A DNA stretch of 64,000 nt. Origin: an uncultured Aequorivita sp. (GTDB taxonomy: Bacteria > Bacteroidota > Bacteroidia > Flavobacteriales > Flavobacteriaceae). Within the stretch, counting starts at the first letter, position 1. Each line of letters starts with the position of its first letter. This document shows, piece after piece, positions 18,432-26,953 of this stretch. A model generated the notes under the pieces. The model was not told the DNA's origin and made no database searches. It saw only the letters and a program-made list of their open reading frames with translations. The stretch lies in NCBI GenBank assembly GCA_937125455.1, contig CAKZLK010000022.1, forward strand, positions 1-64,000, given 5' to 3'. Both the position numbers and the translations under genes were made by a program.

Positions 18432-19688
18432 ATGCTAATCTATCTTCGTGTTTTAAAGGAAAGTTTCAATTTTGCGCTCAATGCGTTACGTAACAATAAA
18501 TTGCGAACCTTTCTTTCCTTGGTTGGCGTAACCATAGGGATTTTTTCAATCATTGCTGTTTTGGCGGCGGTTGATTCTTTAAAGCGTGAAATTGAAGGAA
18601 GCATCAGTGGTTTGGACAATAGCACAATCATTATAATGCGCTTCAATTTTGGACCAACTGATATTCCACGTTGGAAATGGCAGCAGTTTCCAGATGTTAC
18701 TTTTGATGAATATCAATACCTTGAACGAAATACCCCAAATATTGAAGCCGCAACCTTTACGCTTAACGTTCCCGATGAAAATATCAAATATGAGGATAGA
18801 CAAGTTGACAATGTGCCAATTGGCGCAGTAACCGATAGCTATTATAATATAGAATCATTAAAACTTTCTGAGGGACGCTTTTTTAATGGATCCGAATCCA
18901 ATAGTGGCTCTATGGTTGTGGTTTTGGGTGATGAGATTGCCAAGCAATTATTTGGTGATGCAGCAAATGCTATTGGAAAGGAAGTCCGGATATACGGAAG
19001 AAAATTTAATGTAATTGGTGTATTGGAAAAAGAAGGTGCGGGATTATTTGGAAATTCTAAGGACACTTCTGTATGGATGCCTGTGAATGTGGTACGACGC
19101 ATTTATGGGGATAATAACAAAAATACCTTTCCGCAAATCGTAGTGAAGCCTAAAAAGGGTGTGGACGAAGCTGAATTTAAAGCCGTGATAGAGCAAAAGC
19201 TACGCCTGAAACGCGGCTTAAAACCAGATGAAATAAGTACCTTTTTTGTGAATCAGTTGCAGGGTTTTGCAGATTTTATAGACAATATAACAGGGAGCAT
19301 GAATGTGATTGGGCTTATTATCAGCGGATTTTCACTTCTCGTGGGTGGTTTCGGAATTGCCAATATTATGTTCGTGAGTGTGAAGGAGCGAACCAATTTA
19401 ATAGGAATTCAAAAATCGTTGGGTGCAAAAAACAAATTCATCCTTTTTCAATTTCTGTTTGAAGCAGTAATTCTTGCAGTTATTGGTGGATTGATTGGGT
19501 TGGTTTTGGTGTTTATAGTTTCAATAATTGCCTCTCAATTTACAGGTGATTTTGAATTTGTACTCTCCCCATGGAATATGTTTCTTGGTACAGCAATTTC
19601 AGCAATAATTGGTTTAATTTCTGGAATACTTCCAGCGATTTCAGCTTCAAAATTAGATCCAGTAGAAGCTATTAGAACTGGAATGTAA
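18432..19688 (+). CDS. ABC transporter permease, MacB/FtsX type
   Basis: 418 residues: TM1 (about 20-45) after FNFALNALRNNKLRTFLSLVGVTIG, a large MacB-type periplasmic core domain (about 50-250), then three C-terminal helices in the FtsX domain, ending PAISASKLDPVEAIR. Such proteins use ATP hydrolysis by a separate subunit to move lipoproteins, drugs or peptides, or to drive periplasmic mechanics. No ATPase gene is adjacent. The substrate is unknown. Confidence 0.9.
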   Translation: MLIYLRVLKESFNFALNALRNNKLRTFLSLVGVTIGIFSIIAVLAAVDSLKREIEGSISGLDNSTIIIMRFNFGPTDIPRWKWQQFPDVTFDEYQYLERNTPNIEAATFTLNVPDENIKYEDRQVDNVPIGAVTDSYYNIESLKLSEGRFFNGSESNSGSMVVVLGDEIAKQLFGDAANAIGKEVRIYGRKFNVIGVLEKEGAGLFGNSKDTSVWMPVNVVRRIYGDNNKNTFPQIVVKPKKGVDEAEFKAVIEQKLRLKRGLKPDEISTFFVNQLQGFADFIDNITGSMNVIGLIISGFSLLVGGFGIANIMFVSVKERTNLIGIQKSLGAKNKFILFQFLFEAVILAVIGGLIGLVLVFIVSIIASQFTGDFEFVLSPWNMFLGTAISAIIGLISGILPAISASKLDPVEAIRTGM

Positions 19689-19689
19689 T

Positions 19690-20145
19690 TTAAAGAATTT
19701 GTGAAACTTCTTGATTTACCCATTCTAAAAAAAGTTCGTCTTCCATAGAAAATGGGTCTTCAATGTGTGAATCGATATCTATTTGACCAATGTTCTTCCC
19801 TTCTTTAAAAAGTGGAATTACAATTTCAGCCTTCACATACATACTGCAAGCAATATAATTGTTTTGTGCTTTTACATCTGGTACCACGAAGTTTGAATTG
19901 GAAACAGCCACTTGTCCGCAAATGCCTTTTCCGAAAGGAATAATGGTGTGGTCAGTAGGTTCGCCGGCAAAAGCTTTTAGGTGAAGTGTTTTTTCAACAT
20001 CGTTTGCAAAATAAAATCCGACCCAATCATAATAACCAATGCTCGTTTGTAGAAGCTCACAGACTTCTTTTAAGCGCTGATCAGTGCTTTCACCTGCATT
20101 GGCTAAAATGGTTTTTATTTTCGGTTTTAAATGTGTGAAAGGCAT
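19690..20145 (-). CDS. GAF-domain protein, free methionine-(R)-sulfoxide reductase-like
   Basis: 151 residues, a single GAF domain. The fRMsr signature is mostly present: GKGICG with Cys 76, IACSMY with Cys 100, then AEIVIPL and IGQIDIDS. In Escherichia coli fRMsr three cysteines (84, 94, 118) take part in catalysis and recycling. Here the two equivalent to 94 and 118 remain, but the first position reads TDHTIIP, without Cys. It may reduce free Met-R-O through a two-Cys cycle. Convergent with the MacB-type gene, with one base between them, and divergent from xrtF. Confidence 0.8.
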   Translation of the reverse strand: MPFTHLKPKIKTILANAGESTDQRLKEVCELLQTSIGYYDWVGFYFANDVEKTLHLKAFAGEPTDHTIIPFGKGICGQVAVSNSNFVVPDVKAQNNYIACSMYVKAEIVIPLFKEGKNIGQIDIDSHIEDPFSMEDELFLEWVNQEVSQIL

Positions 20146-20218
20146 AGCTTGTTTTTAATTATTTATTAATCCGGTAAAAGTATTTTAAAACGCTTACATA
20201 CACCAACAACAAATACTG

Positions 20219-20226
20219 TATTTTTG
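20219..20226 (+). promoter_or_regulatory. Candidate -7 element for the exosortase pair
   Basis: TATTTTTG matches TAnnTTTG exactly and lies 20 bases before the TTG start of xrtF. This placement supports that unusual start codon. No good -33 TTG was found. Confidence 0.45.
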
Positions 20227-20246
20227 TTAAAAAGGAACCTAAGCCG

Positions 20247-20792
20247 TTGAGAAAACTCTTTATTAAATATAAAACCGTCATTCGTTTCGTATCGCTATTT
20301 CTAGGCACTTATTTGTTTCTCGGTATTATTTACTCCACTTATTTGAAAGTTTCTGAAAACGGTTCGTATTATCCAGATTATATTACAAATCTTGTAGCAA
20401 AACAAAGTGCTGCGGTGCTAGATGGTTTTGGCTATAGCCCCATTTTAAGAATGGATGAAATAGGAAAAAGTATGTTGTTGACCATTGATAACAAATACAC
20501 GGTAAGTATTGTAGAAGGATGCAATTCCGTCAGTGTTATTATTTTATTTGTGGCTTTTGTAATCGCTTTCGCGGAAAAATTTAAAAAAACAGTATTGTTC
20601 CTTTTTGCAGGAGCAGTTTTGATTTACGTTGTAAATATATTGCGAATTGCTATTTTGGCTGTTGCTTTATACAAGCATCCAGATTACGAAAACATACTTC
20701 ATTCGGTCATTTTTCCTGGTATAATATACAGCATGGTTTTTGTTTTATGGATGATATGGGTGCGAATGCTGAAACCAAACTCGGCAAAATGA
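20247..20792 (+). CDS. xrtF: Exosortase family protein XrtF
   Basis: 181 residues, beginning with TTG at 20247 (no in-frame ATG until about residue 69, inside the conserved part). Integral membrane protein with four or five helices. The exosortase active-site residues can be placed: Cys 92 in VEGCNSVSV, Arg 133 in VNILRIAI, His 152 in ILHSVIFPG. Exosortases cut and transfer proteins bearing C-terminal PEP-CTERM-like tails. The F type is restricted to Bacteroidetes and its substrates are poorly known. The next gene overlaps by 4 bases and encodes its usual partner. Confidence 0.9.
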   Translation: MRKLFIKYKTVIRFVSLFLGTYLFLGIIYSTYLKVSENGSYYPDYITNLVAKQSAAVLDGFGYSPILRMDEIGKSMLLTIDNKYTVSIVEGCNSVSVIILFVAFVIAFAEKFKKTVLFLFAGAVLIYVVNILRIAILAVALYKHPDYENILHSVIFPGIIYSMVFVLWMIWVRMLKPNSAK

Positions 20793-21223
20793 AAAACACC
20801 TTAAAAACACTGGTTATCATACTGTTGGCTAGTCTATTGGTGCTTATCAGGGCTTTTGAAAACACATTGTTTTACGATCCCCTTTTAGAGTTTTTCAAAA
20901 TGGGTTACAAAACTATGCCACTTCCCGAAATGAATGTCTTTTTACTACAAGCCAATATTGCACTTCGGTTTTTATTAAATACGCTTATTTCACTTGCAAT
21001 TCTGTGGTTGGTTTTTCGGGATAAGGAAATAATTAAAATCTCAGTGATTCTTTATGTTTTGTTATTTATATTCCTATTTACGACTTTCATTGTCATTGTT
21101 TTAACTTCCGAAGGAACTGGCGGTCACCTGGTTTTGTTCTATGTGCGTAGATTTCTGATTCAACCTTTATTCCTGCTTATTTTGCTTCCCGCTTTTTATT
21201 TTCAGAGATATAAAACCCGATGA
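20789..21223 (+). CDS. Exosortase F system-associated membrane protein
   Basis: I start it at ATG 20789, which overlaps the xrtF stop as ATGA and gives 144 residues beginning MKNTLKTLVIILLAS. A start at 20747 would overlap by 46 bases. Four membrane helices with the conserved FENTLFYDPLLEFFK and GGHLVLFYVRRFLIQPLF segments, matching the small protein that accompanies XrtF in flavobacteria. Role unknown; its fixed position suggests a partner or chaperone of the exosortase. Confidence 0.82.
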   Translation: MKNTLKTLVIILLASLLVLIRAFENTLFYDPLLEFFKMGYKTMPLPEMNVFLLQANIALRFLLNTLISLAILWLVFRDKEIIKISVILYVLLFIFLFTTFIVIVLTSEGTGGHLVLFYVRRFLIQPLFLLILLPAFYFQRYKTR

Positions 21224-21255
21224 ATTTTTGATACCTTTACAACTTTAAATTTAAT

Positions 21256-21810
21256 ATGATTATGAAAAATTTATACTTGGTTTTTTTCGGAATTGTTTCA
21301 TTGACAATTTTTTCCTGTAAAAACAACTCAAAGGAAAGTAAACTTGAAGATGCAACAGTTGAAAATATAGCATCTGAAACAAAAACCTATGAAATAGCAA
21401 AAGCTGAAGCAGAGTTTAACGACCCAAAAGTGGAGGCTATTTTTGAAGTATATCTTCAAGTTGAAGCTGCTTTAGTTAATACTGACGCTTCCAAAACTGC
21501 CGCAGAATCTGCAAAGCTTGAAGCCCTTCTTAAAGAAGTAAATGCCAGCGGGGTAACCCAAAGCGTGGTTTCTGTAATGGCTTCTTCAGATGATATTAAC
21601 GTTCAGCGCGAAAATTTTGAAGATTTGAGTAACGGTATTGAAACTATTCTAAAAGGTGCACTTAAATCGGGAACTCTATACAAACAATATTGTCCAATGG
21701 CTTTCAACAACAAAGGAGCTTACTGGATTAGCAGTAGCGAAGAAATCCTAAACCCTTATTTTGGTGATAAAATGCTGAAATGCGGAAGAGTAGATTCTGA
21801 AGTGAAATAA
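21256..21810 (+). CDS. DUF3347-domain lipoprotein, copper-locus associated
   Basis: 184 residues (or 182 from ATG 21262). Lipoprotein signal with Cys in IFSCKNNS. Residues about 55-180 match DUF3347: helices containing IFEVYLQVEAALVNTDASK and the closing segment YKQYCPMAFNNKGAYWISSSEEILNPYFG, with a Cys-Pro-Met that could bind Cu(I). DUF3347 proteins and domains are commonly found beside CusB-type efflux proteins and copper ATPases. It opens the copper locus. Role inferred as periplasmic metal binding. Confidence 0.8.
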   Translation: MIMKNLYLVFFGIVSLTIFSCKNNSKESKLEDATVENIASETKTYEIAKAEAEFNDPKVEAIFEVYLQVEAALVNTDASKTAAESAKLEALLKEVNASGVTQSVVSVMASSDDINVQRENFEDLSNGIETILKGALKSGTLYKQYCPMAFNNKGAYWISSSEEILNPYFGDKMLKCGRVDSEVK

Positions 21811-21823
21811 TATAATTTTTAAC

Positions 21824-22213
21824 ATGCTGAAAAAGCTATTTGCCATTAGCTTCTTTTTAATAATTGCCGCTCGCCCGGGATATACGGTTGGTTATTTACT
21901 TTATTTTCAGCTTAATGTTGATTCGATTGTCCAAAAATACTGTGTCAACAAGGATAAGCCGCAAATGCACTGTAACGGGAAGTGCCATTTAGCGCAACAA
22001 CTAAATCTTGATAAGGAAAACAACACGGCGCCAAACCGTGCAGTGGAATCTTTTTTGGAAGCTTTTTTTCCACTTTTCTGTCAATCAAATGAATCTAGTT
22101 TACCAAAACCTTTTGTTGCATTTCAAGCACTTTTAAATTTTGATTTAATTTCCTCAAAACCATCAAGTTTTATTGGTGAAATAGACCATCCCCCGCAAGT
22201 TTTTATTTCATAA
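21824..22213 (+). CDS. Small exported Cys-rich protein of the copper locus
   Basis: 129 residues. An N-terminal hydrophobic segment (about 4-29) is followed by a conserved-looking Cys/His motif: Cys 40 in VQKYC, then MHCNGKCHL with Cys 50 and Cys 54 flanked by His 49 and His 55. I have seen similar small proteins near metal-related TonB receptor genes in Bacteroidetes but know no assigned function. It starts 13 bases after the DUF3347 gene. The motif could bind Cu(I) or form a disulfide. Confidence 0.7.
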   Translation: MLKKLFAISFFLIIAARPGYTVGYLLYFQLNVDSIVQKYCVNKDKPQMHCNGKCHLAQQLNLDKENNTAPNRAVESFLEAFFPLFCQSNESSLPKPFVAFQALLNFDLISSKPSSFIGEIDHPPQVFIS

Positions 22214-22424
22214 ATATTTAATTTAAAACTAGCTATAACAGGTTTGCACTTTTGCTTTATCTGTTTTACATCACGCAGCTATATGCTATAATGATGGGCA
22301 GTCAATAATTATTTTTAACTAAAATCATAATTTTAAAATTTTAAAAGTGTTCTGTTTAAGATTGATTAAACTTTTACGACTGAGCAGAATATTCAATTTA
22401 ATAAAACTCAAAACAACATTTAGT

Positions 22425-22853
22425 ATGAAAAATTTAATTTGGTTAGGACTCGTAATAGTATTTATGAGCTCTTGTAATGATAAAGAAAAAAGTGAGGTAG
22501 CACCTCAAACTAATGAAATTACTCAGATGCAAAAGGTTGTAGCTGTTCACGATGCGCTAATGCCTAAAATGAGTACAATTGGTCAATTGAGCGGAAAAAT
22601 CCAAGCCAGTATGAATGTGGAAAATCCTGATAGCACAAAAGTTAGAGTCGTGGATGAATTAAAAACAGCAAATTCAGCTATGATGGACTGGATGAAGAGC
22701 TTTGGAGAAAATTTCACTTTTGAAGAAATCAATAAAGGCGCGCCACTTTCTGAAGAAAAACAAGAATTACTAAAAAGTTATGAAAATAGCGTCAACGAAT
22801 TGCAAAAGCAAATGAATACAGCTATTGAAAACGGAAAGAAGGTAATGGAGTAA
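22425..22853 (+). CDS. Small helical lipoprotein, unknown function
   Basis: I start it at ATG 22425 (142 residues), because the lipoprotein signal MKNLIWLGLVIVFMSSC begins there; 26 extra residues from an upstream start would spoil it. After the Cys, the protein is polar and helical, with Met-rich stretches (DALMPKMSTIGQLSGKIQ) and a long amphipathic C-terminal helix. No enzyme motif. It lies within the copper locus, ahead of a strong terminator, and is probably periplasmic-facing. Confidence 0.72.
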   Translation: MKNLIWLGLVIVFMSSCNDKEKSEVAPQTNEITQMQKVVAVHDALMPKMSTIGQLSGKIQASMNVENPDSTKVRVVDELKTANSAMMDWMKSFGENFTFEEINKGAPLSEEKQELLKSYENSVNELQKQMNTAIENGKKVME

Positions 22854-22889
22854 AAAGAACTAACGTTTTATAGACAAATCTTTAATTTG

Positions 22890-22920
22890 GCCTCCCCATA
22901 AGTGGGGAGGCTTTTTTTTT
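22890..22920 (+). terminator. Rho-independent terminator
   Basis: GCCTCCCC (22890-22897) pairs perfectly with GGGGAGGC (22904-22911), followed by a long T-run. It splits the copper locus into two transcripts; the promoter of the next gene follows directly. Confidence 0.9.
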
Positions 22921-22921
22921 G

Positions 22922-22929
22922 TATTTTTG
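22922..22929 (+). promoter_or_regulatory. Candidate -7 element for the HYC_CC_PP gene and copper operon
   Basis: TATTTTTG matches TAnnTTTG exactly and ends only 7 bases before the ATG at 22937. Transcription would begin a few bases before, or at, the start codon. No clear -33 element; that position falls in the preceding terminator. Confidence 0.45.
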
Positions 22930-22936
22930 TGCTTAA

Positions 22937-23356
22937 ATGAAAAAAGCTATTTCCATATTTCTTTCCATATTGATGCTAGCCAGTAGCTCAGGTATTGCCT
23001 ATGCGCAGCACTTCTGCAATGGGATGGAAATGATGGCTGAAGTTACCTTGGGAGAAAAACATCTTTCCTGTGGAATGGAGATCAGTTTCTCAGATTCAAA
23101 TTGCAGTGAAGAAACTGTTGTAGCTGAAACTCACGATTGTTGTAAAAACCATATTACGAAAGTAAAAACAGACAATAGTTTTGCAAAGGCTTCATTTGAT
23201 GTAAAACTTGACAAAACCTTTCTAGCTACGTTTGTTTCAGTTTTTGTTCTACATGAGTTTGAAATAGCTTCTTCTCAAAAAATCTTCTTCACGGATTACG
23301 GTCCGCCGCCACTCGAACGGGATTTGAATATTCTGTACGAGACATTCCTGATTTGA
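22937..23356 (+). CDS. HYC_CC_PP family exported protein
   Basis: 139 residues, signal peptide to about residue 23 (SGIAYA-Q). The three marks of the family are present: HFC (25-27) right after the cleavage site, vicinal Cys 68-Cys 69 in HDCCKN, and GPPPLER near the C terminus, with further Cys 45 and Cys 56. Function is not established. The Cys/His/Met content and position next to a multicopper oxidase suggest a periplasmic Cu(I)-binding protein. Confidence 0.85.
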   Translation: MKKAISIFLSILMLASSSGIAYAQHFCNGMEMMAEVTLGEKHLSCGMEISFSDSNCSEETVVAETHDCCKNHITKVKTDNSFAKASFDVKLDKTFLATFVSVFVLHEFEIASSQKIFFTDYGPPPLERDLNILYETFLI

Positions 23357-23360
23357 TAAC

Positions 23361-23378
23361 TACCTGCGAAGGCAGGTA
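23361..23378. repeat. Perfect palindromic hairpin between copper genes
   Basis: TACCTGC (23361-23367) and GCAGGTA (23372-23378) flank a GAAG loop. It lies in the 84-base gap before the oxidase gene. The CCTGCGAAGGCAGG core resembles palindromes I recall as dispersed in flavobacterial genomes. No T-run follows, so it is not a standard terminator; it may be a repeat element or an RNA-stabilising hairpin. Confidence 0.6.
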
Positions 23379-23440
23379 TCTCATGATTAAAACTCCACTT
23401 TTGTTTGGGGTAATTTCTCATATTCAATCAAATCTAAAAA

Positions 23441-25720
23441 ATGAAATACAAATTAATAATAACCTTATTCTTGAATTTGGTTTTTCTGAACTATTCCTAT
23501 TCACAGGAAAAAGAGGAAGAAAAACCCATTCGGGAATATACTTTAACTATAGAAAAACAAACCGTAAACTTCACGGGAAAAGATGTGATGGGTATGACCG
23601 TAAATGGAAGTATTCCTGGACCAACCCTTGCATTTACTGAAGGCGAACAAGCCGTAATACACGTAATCAATAAAATGGACGTGGAGACTTCCGTTCATTG
23701 GCACGGATTATTATTGCCAAACTTTCAGGATGGAGTACCGTATTTAACTACACCGCCCATACAACCGGGCACCACTTTTACGTATAATTTTCCCATAAAA
23801 CAATCTGGAACCTATTGGTACCATTCGCATACTATGTTACAAGAACAGAGTGGTGTGTTTGGTTCTATCGTAATTCAACCGAAAAAGAAAACCTTAGATT
23901 ATGATAAGGAATTGGTTTTAATGCTTTCCGATTGGACCAATGAAAAACCAAAGGAAGTAATGCGCACCTTAAAGCGAGGTAGCGAATGGTATGGCATTAA
24001 AAAAGGAACTTCTACGCCGCTTAACCAAGTAATTGGCCGCGGTGCATTTGGTGCCCAACTTGATTTCTGGCGCCAACGAATGGAGGGTGCCGACATTGCA
24101 GATATTTACTATCCAGCATTTTTAATAAACGGTAAACAAGTAGCAGAATATCCAGATTTTAAACCGGGTGAAAAAGTTCGGTTGCGAATCATTGATGGTT
24201 CCTCTTCAACTCAATTCTGGATGACTTTTGGAGGTGAAACACCGTTGTTGGTTTCAGCAGACGGACTTGATGTTGCGCCTGTTAAAAGAAAAAAAACGTT
24301 CATCGCCATTGCTGAAGCTTATGATTTTATCGTGACTATTCCAGAAAGAGGAAAACTGGAGTTTAGGGCAATGGCACAAGATGGTTCCGGTACTGCTTTT
24401 GCTTATTTGGGTAGTGGAGAAACTCTGCCAGCACCAATTATCGAAAAACCTGATAAAATTGCGATGATGCAGAAAATGGCAAAAATGAAGATGAAAATGG
24501 GGGCGCATGCCATAAAGTTTCAGCCAAAAAAGGATGAACGTTTTGAAATGAAGGAAGAATATGGGATGAAAATGAAACATTCAATGGGAATGCCTAGTGA
24601 TTCTTTGAAAATGGATCATTCTAAAATGAAGATGCCGATGGATTCTATGAAAAAGCAGCATTCAAAAATGAAAATGGATGCCAAACCCATGCAAATGGAC
24701 GGTATGGGTATGAATTCAGAATATAATTATGATTATCTGAAATCACCCGAAAAAACTAGTTATTCCAAAGAAGTTCCCGTTACAGAAATTCTTTTGAATC
24801 TAACCGGAAATATGAACCGATACATTTGGAGTATGAACGGTGTGCCGCTTTCGGAGACCGATAATATCAAAATAAAGGGAAACGAAGTAACCCGTATTAC
24901 CTTAAATAACCTGACCATGATGCACCACCCGATGCACCTTCACGGTCATTTTTTTAGGGTAATTAATGAAAATGGTGATTATTCGCCTTTAAAACACACC
25001 GTGAATGTTCCACCAATGAAACAAATTACCATTGAGTTTTATGGGGATGCCTATGGTGATTGGTTTTTTCATTGCCATGTACTATATCATATGATGGGGG
25101 GAATGGCTCGTGTCTTTAGCTACGATACTCCTCGTGATGAAAGATTAAAAGAGTATCCAATTTCAAAATTGATGAATGAGGCCAATCACTTTTATTCTTG
25201 GGGTTCAGTAGATGTGGCTTCACATATGGCGGGATTAAATTTTACAACGTCCAATTTAAGAAACCAATTCAACGTAATGGCTGAATATGGATGGAATCAA
25301 AATTTAGAAGCTGAGGTTAGCTATGAACGCTATTTACATGATTATTTACGTGTTTTTGGAGGAATAAATGTCGAAAATGGAATGGAGGACAGCCTTGATG
25401 AAATTGAAACTACTGCTATAGTTGGAGTTCGTTATTTAACACCTTATTTGTTTAACTTAGATGTTAGAGTAGATAATAAACTGCGTCCACAAATTGGATT
25501 AGAACGTGATATAATGATTTTCGCTCGAACAATTGCCTTTGGAATGGTAGAGTATCAAGCTGATTTTGGTTTGGTAGATAAGTTGCCCACAGGAATTATT
25601 TACGGTGACGATTTAACTTGGAAAGCTGGCCTCAGGTATTTCCTTTCCAAAAATTTTTCCCTTATGGGAAGTTATGACAGCCGTTTTGGAGCCGGGGGTG
25701 GAATAACAATGAGATTTTAG
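23441..25720 (+). CDS. Multicopper oxidase (CopA-like) fused to a CopB-like barrel
   Basis: 759 residues with a signal peptide (about 1-21). Cupredoxin domains carry all four copper motifs: HWH 86-88, HSH 128-130, HHPMHLHGH 495-503, and HCHVLYHMMGGM from His 544 with type-1 ligands Cys 545, His 550 and a Met about 5 later. A Met/His/Lys-rich insert (about 340-425) is typical of cuprous oxidases. After about residue 575 comes a CopB-like outer-membrane segment: ASHMAGLNFTTSNLRNQ, then barrel strands ending GAGGGITMRF. Likely oxidises Cu(I) at the outer membrane. Usual CopA and CopB are separate proteins. Confidence 0.9.
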   Translation: MKYKLIITLFLNLVFLNYSYSQEKEEEKPIREYTLTIEKQTVNFTGKDVMGMTVNGSIPGPTLAFTEGEQAVIHVINKMDVETSVHWHGLLLPNFQDGVPYLTTPPIQPGTTFTYNFPIKQSGTYWYHSHTMLQEQSGVFGSIVIQPKKKTLDYDKELVLMLSDWTNEKPKEVMRTLKRGSEWYGIKKGTSTPLNQVIGRGAFGAQLDFWRQRMEGADIADIYYPAFLINGKQVAEYPDFKPGEKVRLRIIDGSSSTQFWMTFGGETPLLVSADGLDVAPVKRKKTFIAIAEAYDFIVTIPERGKLEFRAMAQDGSGTAFAYLGSGETLPAPIIEKPDKIAMMQKMAKMKMKMGAHAIKFQPKKDERFEMKEEYGMKMKHSMGMPSDSLKMDHSKMKMPMDSMKKQHSKMKMDAKPMQMDGMGMNSEYNYDYLKSPEKTSYSKEVPVTEILLNLTGNMNRYIWSMNGVPLSETDNIKIKGNEVTRITLNNLTMMHHPMHLHGHFFRVINENGDYSPLKHTVNVPPMKQITIEFYGDAYGDWFFHCHVLYHMMGGMARVFSYDTPRDERLKEYPISKLMNEANHFYSWGSVDVASHMAGLNFTTSNLRNQFNVMAEYGWNQNLEAEVSYERYLHDYLRVFGGINVENGMEDSLDEIETTAIVGVRYLTPYLFNLDVRVDNKLRPQIGLERDIMIFARTIAFGMVEYQADFGLVDKLPTGIIYGDDLTWKAGLRYFLSKNFSLMGSYDSRFGAGGGITMRF

Positions 25721-25722
25721 TT

Positions 25723-26949
25723 ATGGAGGAGTTTCTAAAAAAATGGGGAGAAGCCGCATACACAACAACCGGATTTTTCTGGATGGCACTTTGGGCTTTC
25801 GTTTTGGGCTATATTATTAGCAGTATGATACAGGTTTTTGTAACCGAAAAGCGGATGCAAAAAACAATGGGGGAAGACGAAAACAAAAGTGTGCTTTTGG
25901 GTACATTTTTTGGCTTTATCAGTAGCTCGTGCAGCTTTGCCGCGTTGGCCAGCACCAAATCACTTTTTAAGAAAGGAGCGAGCTTTATTTCATCGATTGC
26001 ATTTTTATTGGCTTCTACTAATCTTGTAATTGAACTGGGGATAATAATTTCTATTTTTCTGGGCTGGCAGTTTGTAGTTGGTGAATATGTTGGTGGAATT
26101 ATTCTGATTTTGATCGGTTGGTTGTTGATTCGAATAATAAACCCAAAAAAACTCATTGAAAAAGCCCGAAAAAACTTGAAAGACAATGAAGCTGAGGAAG
26201 AACAAGTTGATAGCGATTGGAAACAAAAAATAACATCTGAAAAAGGCTGGGCAAAAGTTGGTAAAAAGTATAAAATGGAGTGGGGAATGGTTTGGAAAGA
26301 CGTAACCGTAGGTTTTACCATTGCAGGAATTGTTGCTGTTTTTATTCCAGACTCCTTCTTTCAGGCATTATTTATAAATAGCGGAAATGGAAATACGGAT
26401 TTCAGTTTTTTTGAAATTTTGGAACACATCATCATTGGTCCTGTAGCTGCGTTTCTAACCTTTATCGGCTCAATGGGAAATATTCCCTTAGCAGCATTAC
26501 TTTTTGGAAAAGGTGTAAGTTTTGCAGGTGTAATGGCCTTTATTTTTAGTGACTTGGTGGTTTTTCCAATTTTGCGGATCAACGCGAAATACTACGGTTG
26601 GAAAATGAGTTTATTTATTCTTTTTCTGTTATTTACGTCATTGATTGGTGCTTCGTTGACATTACATTACGCTTTTGACATTTTCGGCGTATTGCCGGAT
26701 CCTTCGCAGGTTAAAATAACCGATAGTGAATATTTCAAACTCAATTATACCTTCTATCTAAACATTGCTTTTTTAATCGTTTCCGGACTTTTAATTTATC
26801 TCGGTTTCTTCAGAAATAAAGGTGTTAAGTACAAAATGTCTGAAATGGCACCCAAAAGCAAATTGCTCGAAAATATTTTGAAATATACCGCCTTTGTCTG
26901 CTATTTATGGATAGCTGGTGGATTAATAGTTAAATTCTTCATCAATTAA
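25723..26949 (+). CDS. Predicted permease, ArsP_1/DUF318 family
   Basis: 408 residues, eight to ten membrane helices. Two repeat-like halves: the first with [40 protein letters not shown] (Cys 70 in the loop, split here for length), the second with [32 protein letters not shown] charged cytoplasmic loop (about 145-195) lies between. ArsP_1 members export organoarsenicals or are of unknown specificity. It is 2 bases after the oxidase gene and 4 before the copper ATPase, so transport of copper or a copper complex is a fair inference, not shown. Confidence 0.82.
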   Translation: MEEFLKKWGEAAYTTTGFFWMALWAFVLGYIISSMIQVFVTEKRMQKTMGEDENKSVLLGTFFGFISSSCSFAALASTKSLFKKGASFISSIAFLLASTNLVIELGIIISIFLGWQFVVGEYVGGIILILIGWLLIRIINPKKLIEKARKNLKDNEAEEEQVDSDWKQKITSEKGWAKVGKKYKMEWGMVWKDVTVGFTIAGIVAVFIPDSFFQALFINSGNGNTDFSFFEILEHIIIGPVAAFLTFIGSMGNIPLAALLFGKGVSFAGVMAFIFSDLVVFPILRINAKYYGWKMSLFILFLLFTSLIGASLTLHYAFDIFGVLPDPSQVKITDSEYFKLNYTFYLNIAFLIVSGLLIYLGFFRNKGVKYKMSEMAPKSKLLENILKYTAFVCYLWIAGGLIVKFFIN

Positions 26950-26953
26950 AATT

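Noticed and set aside
23353-23640. Open frame of 95 codons overlapping the start of the multicopper oxidase
   Set aside because: Out of frame with the oxidase, no recognisable product, and it covers the palindrome and the oxidase signal peptide.
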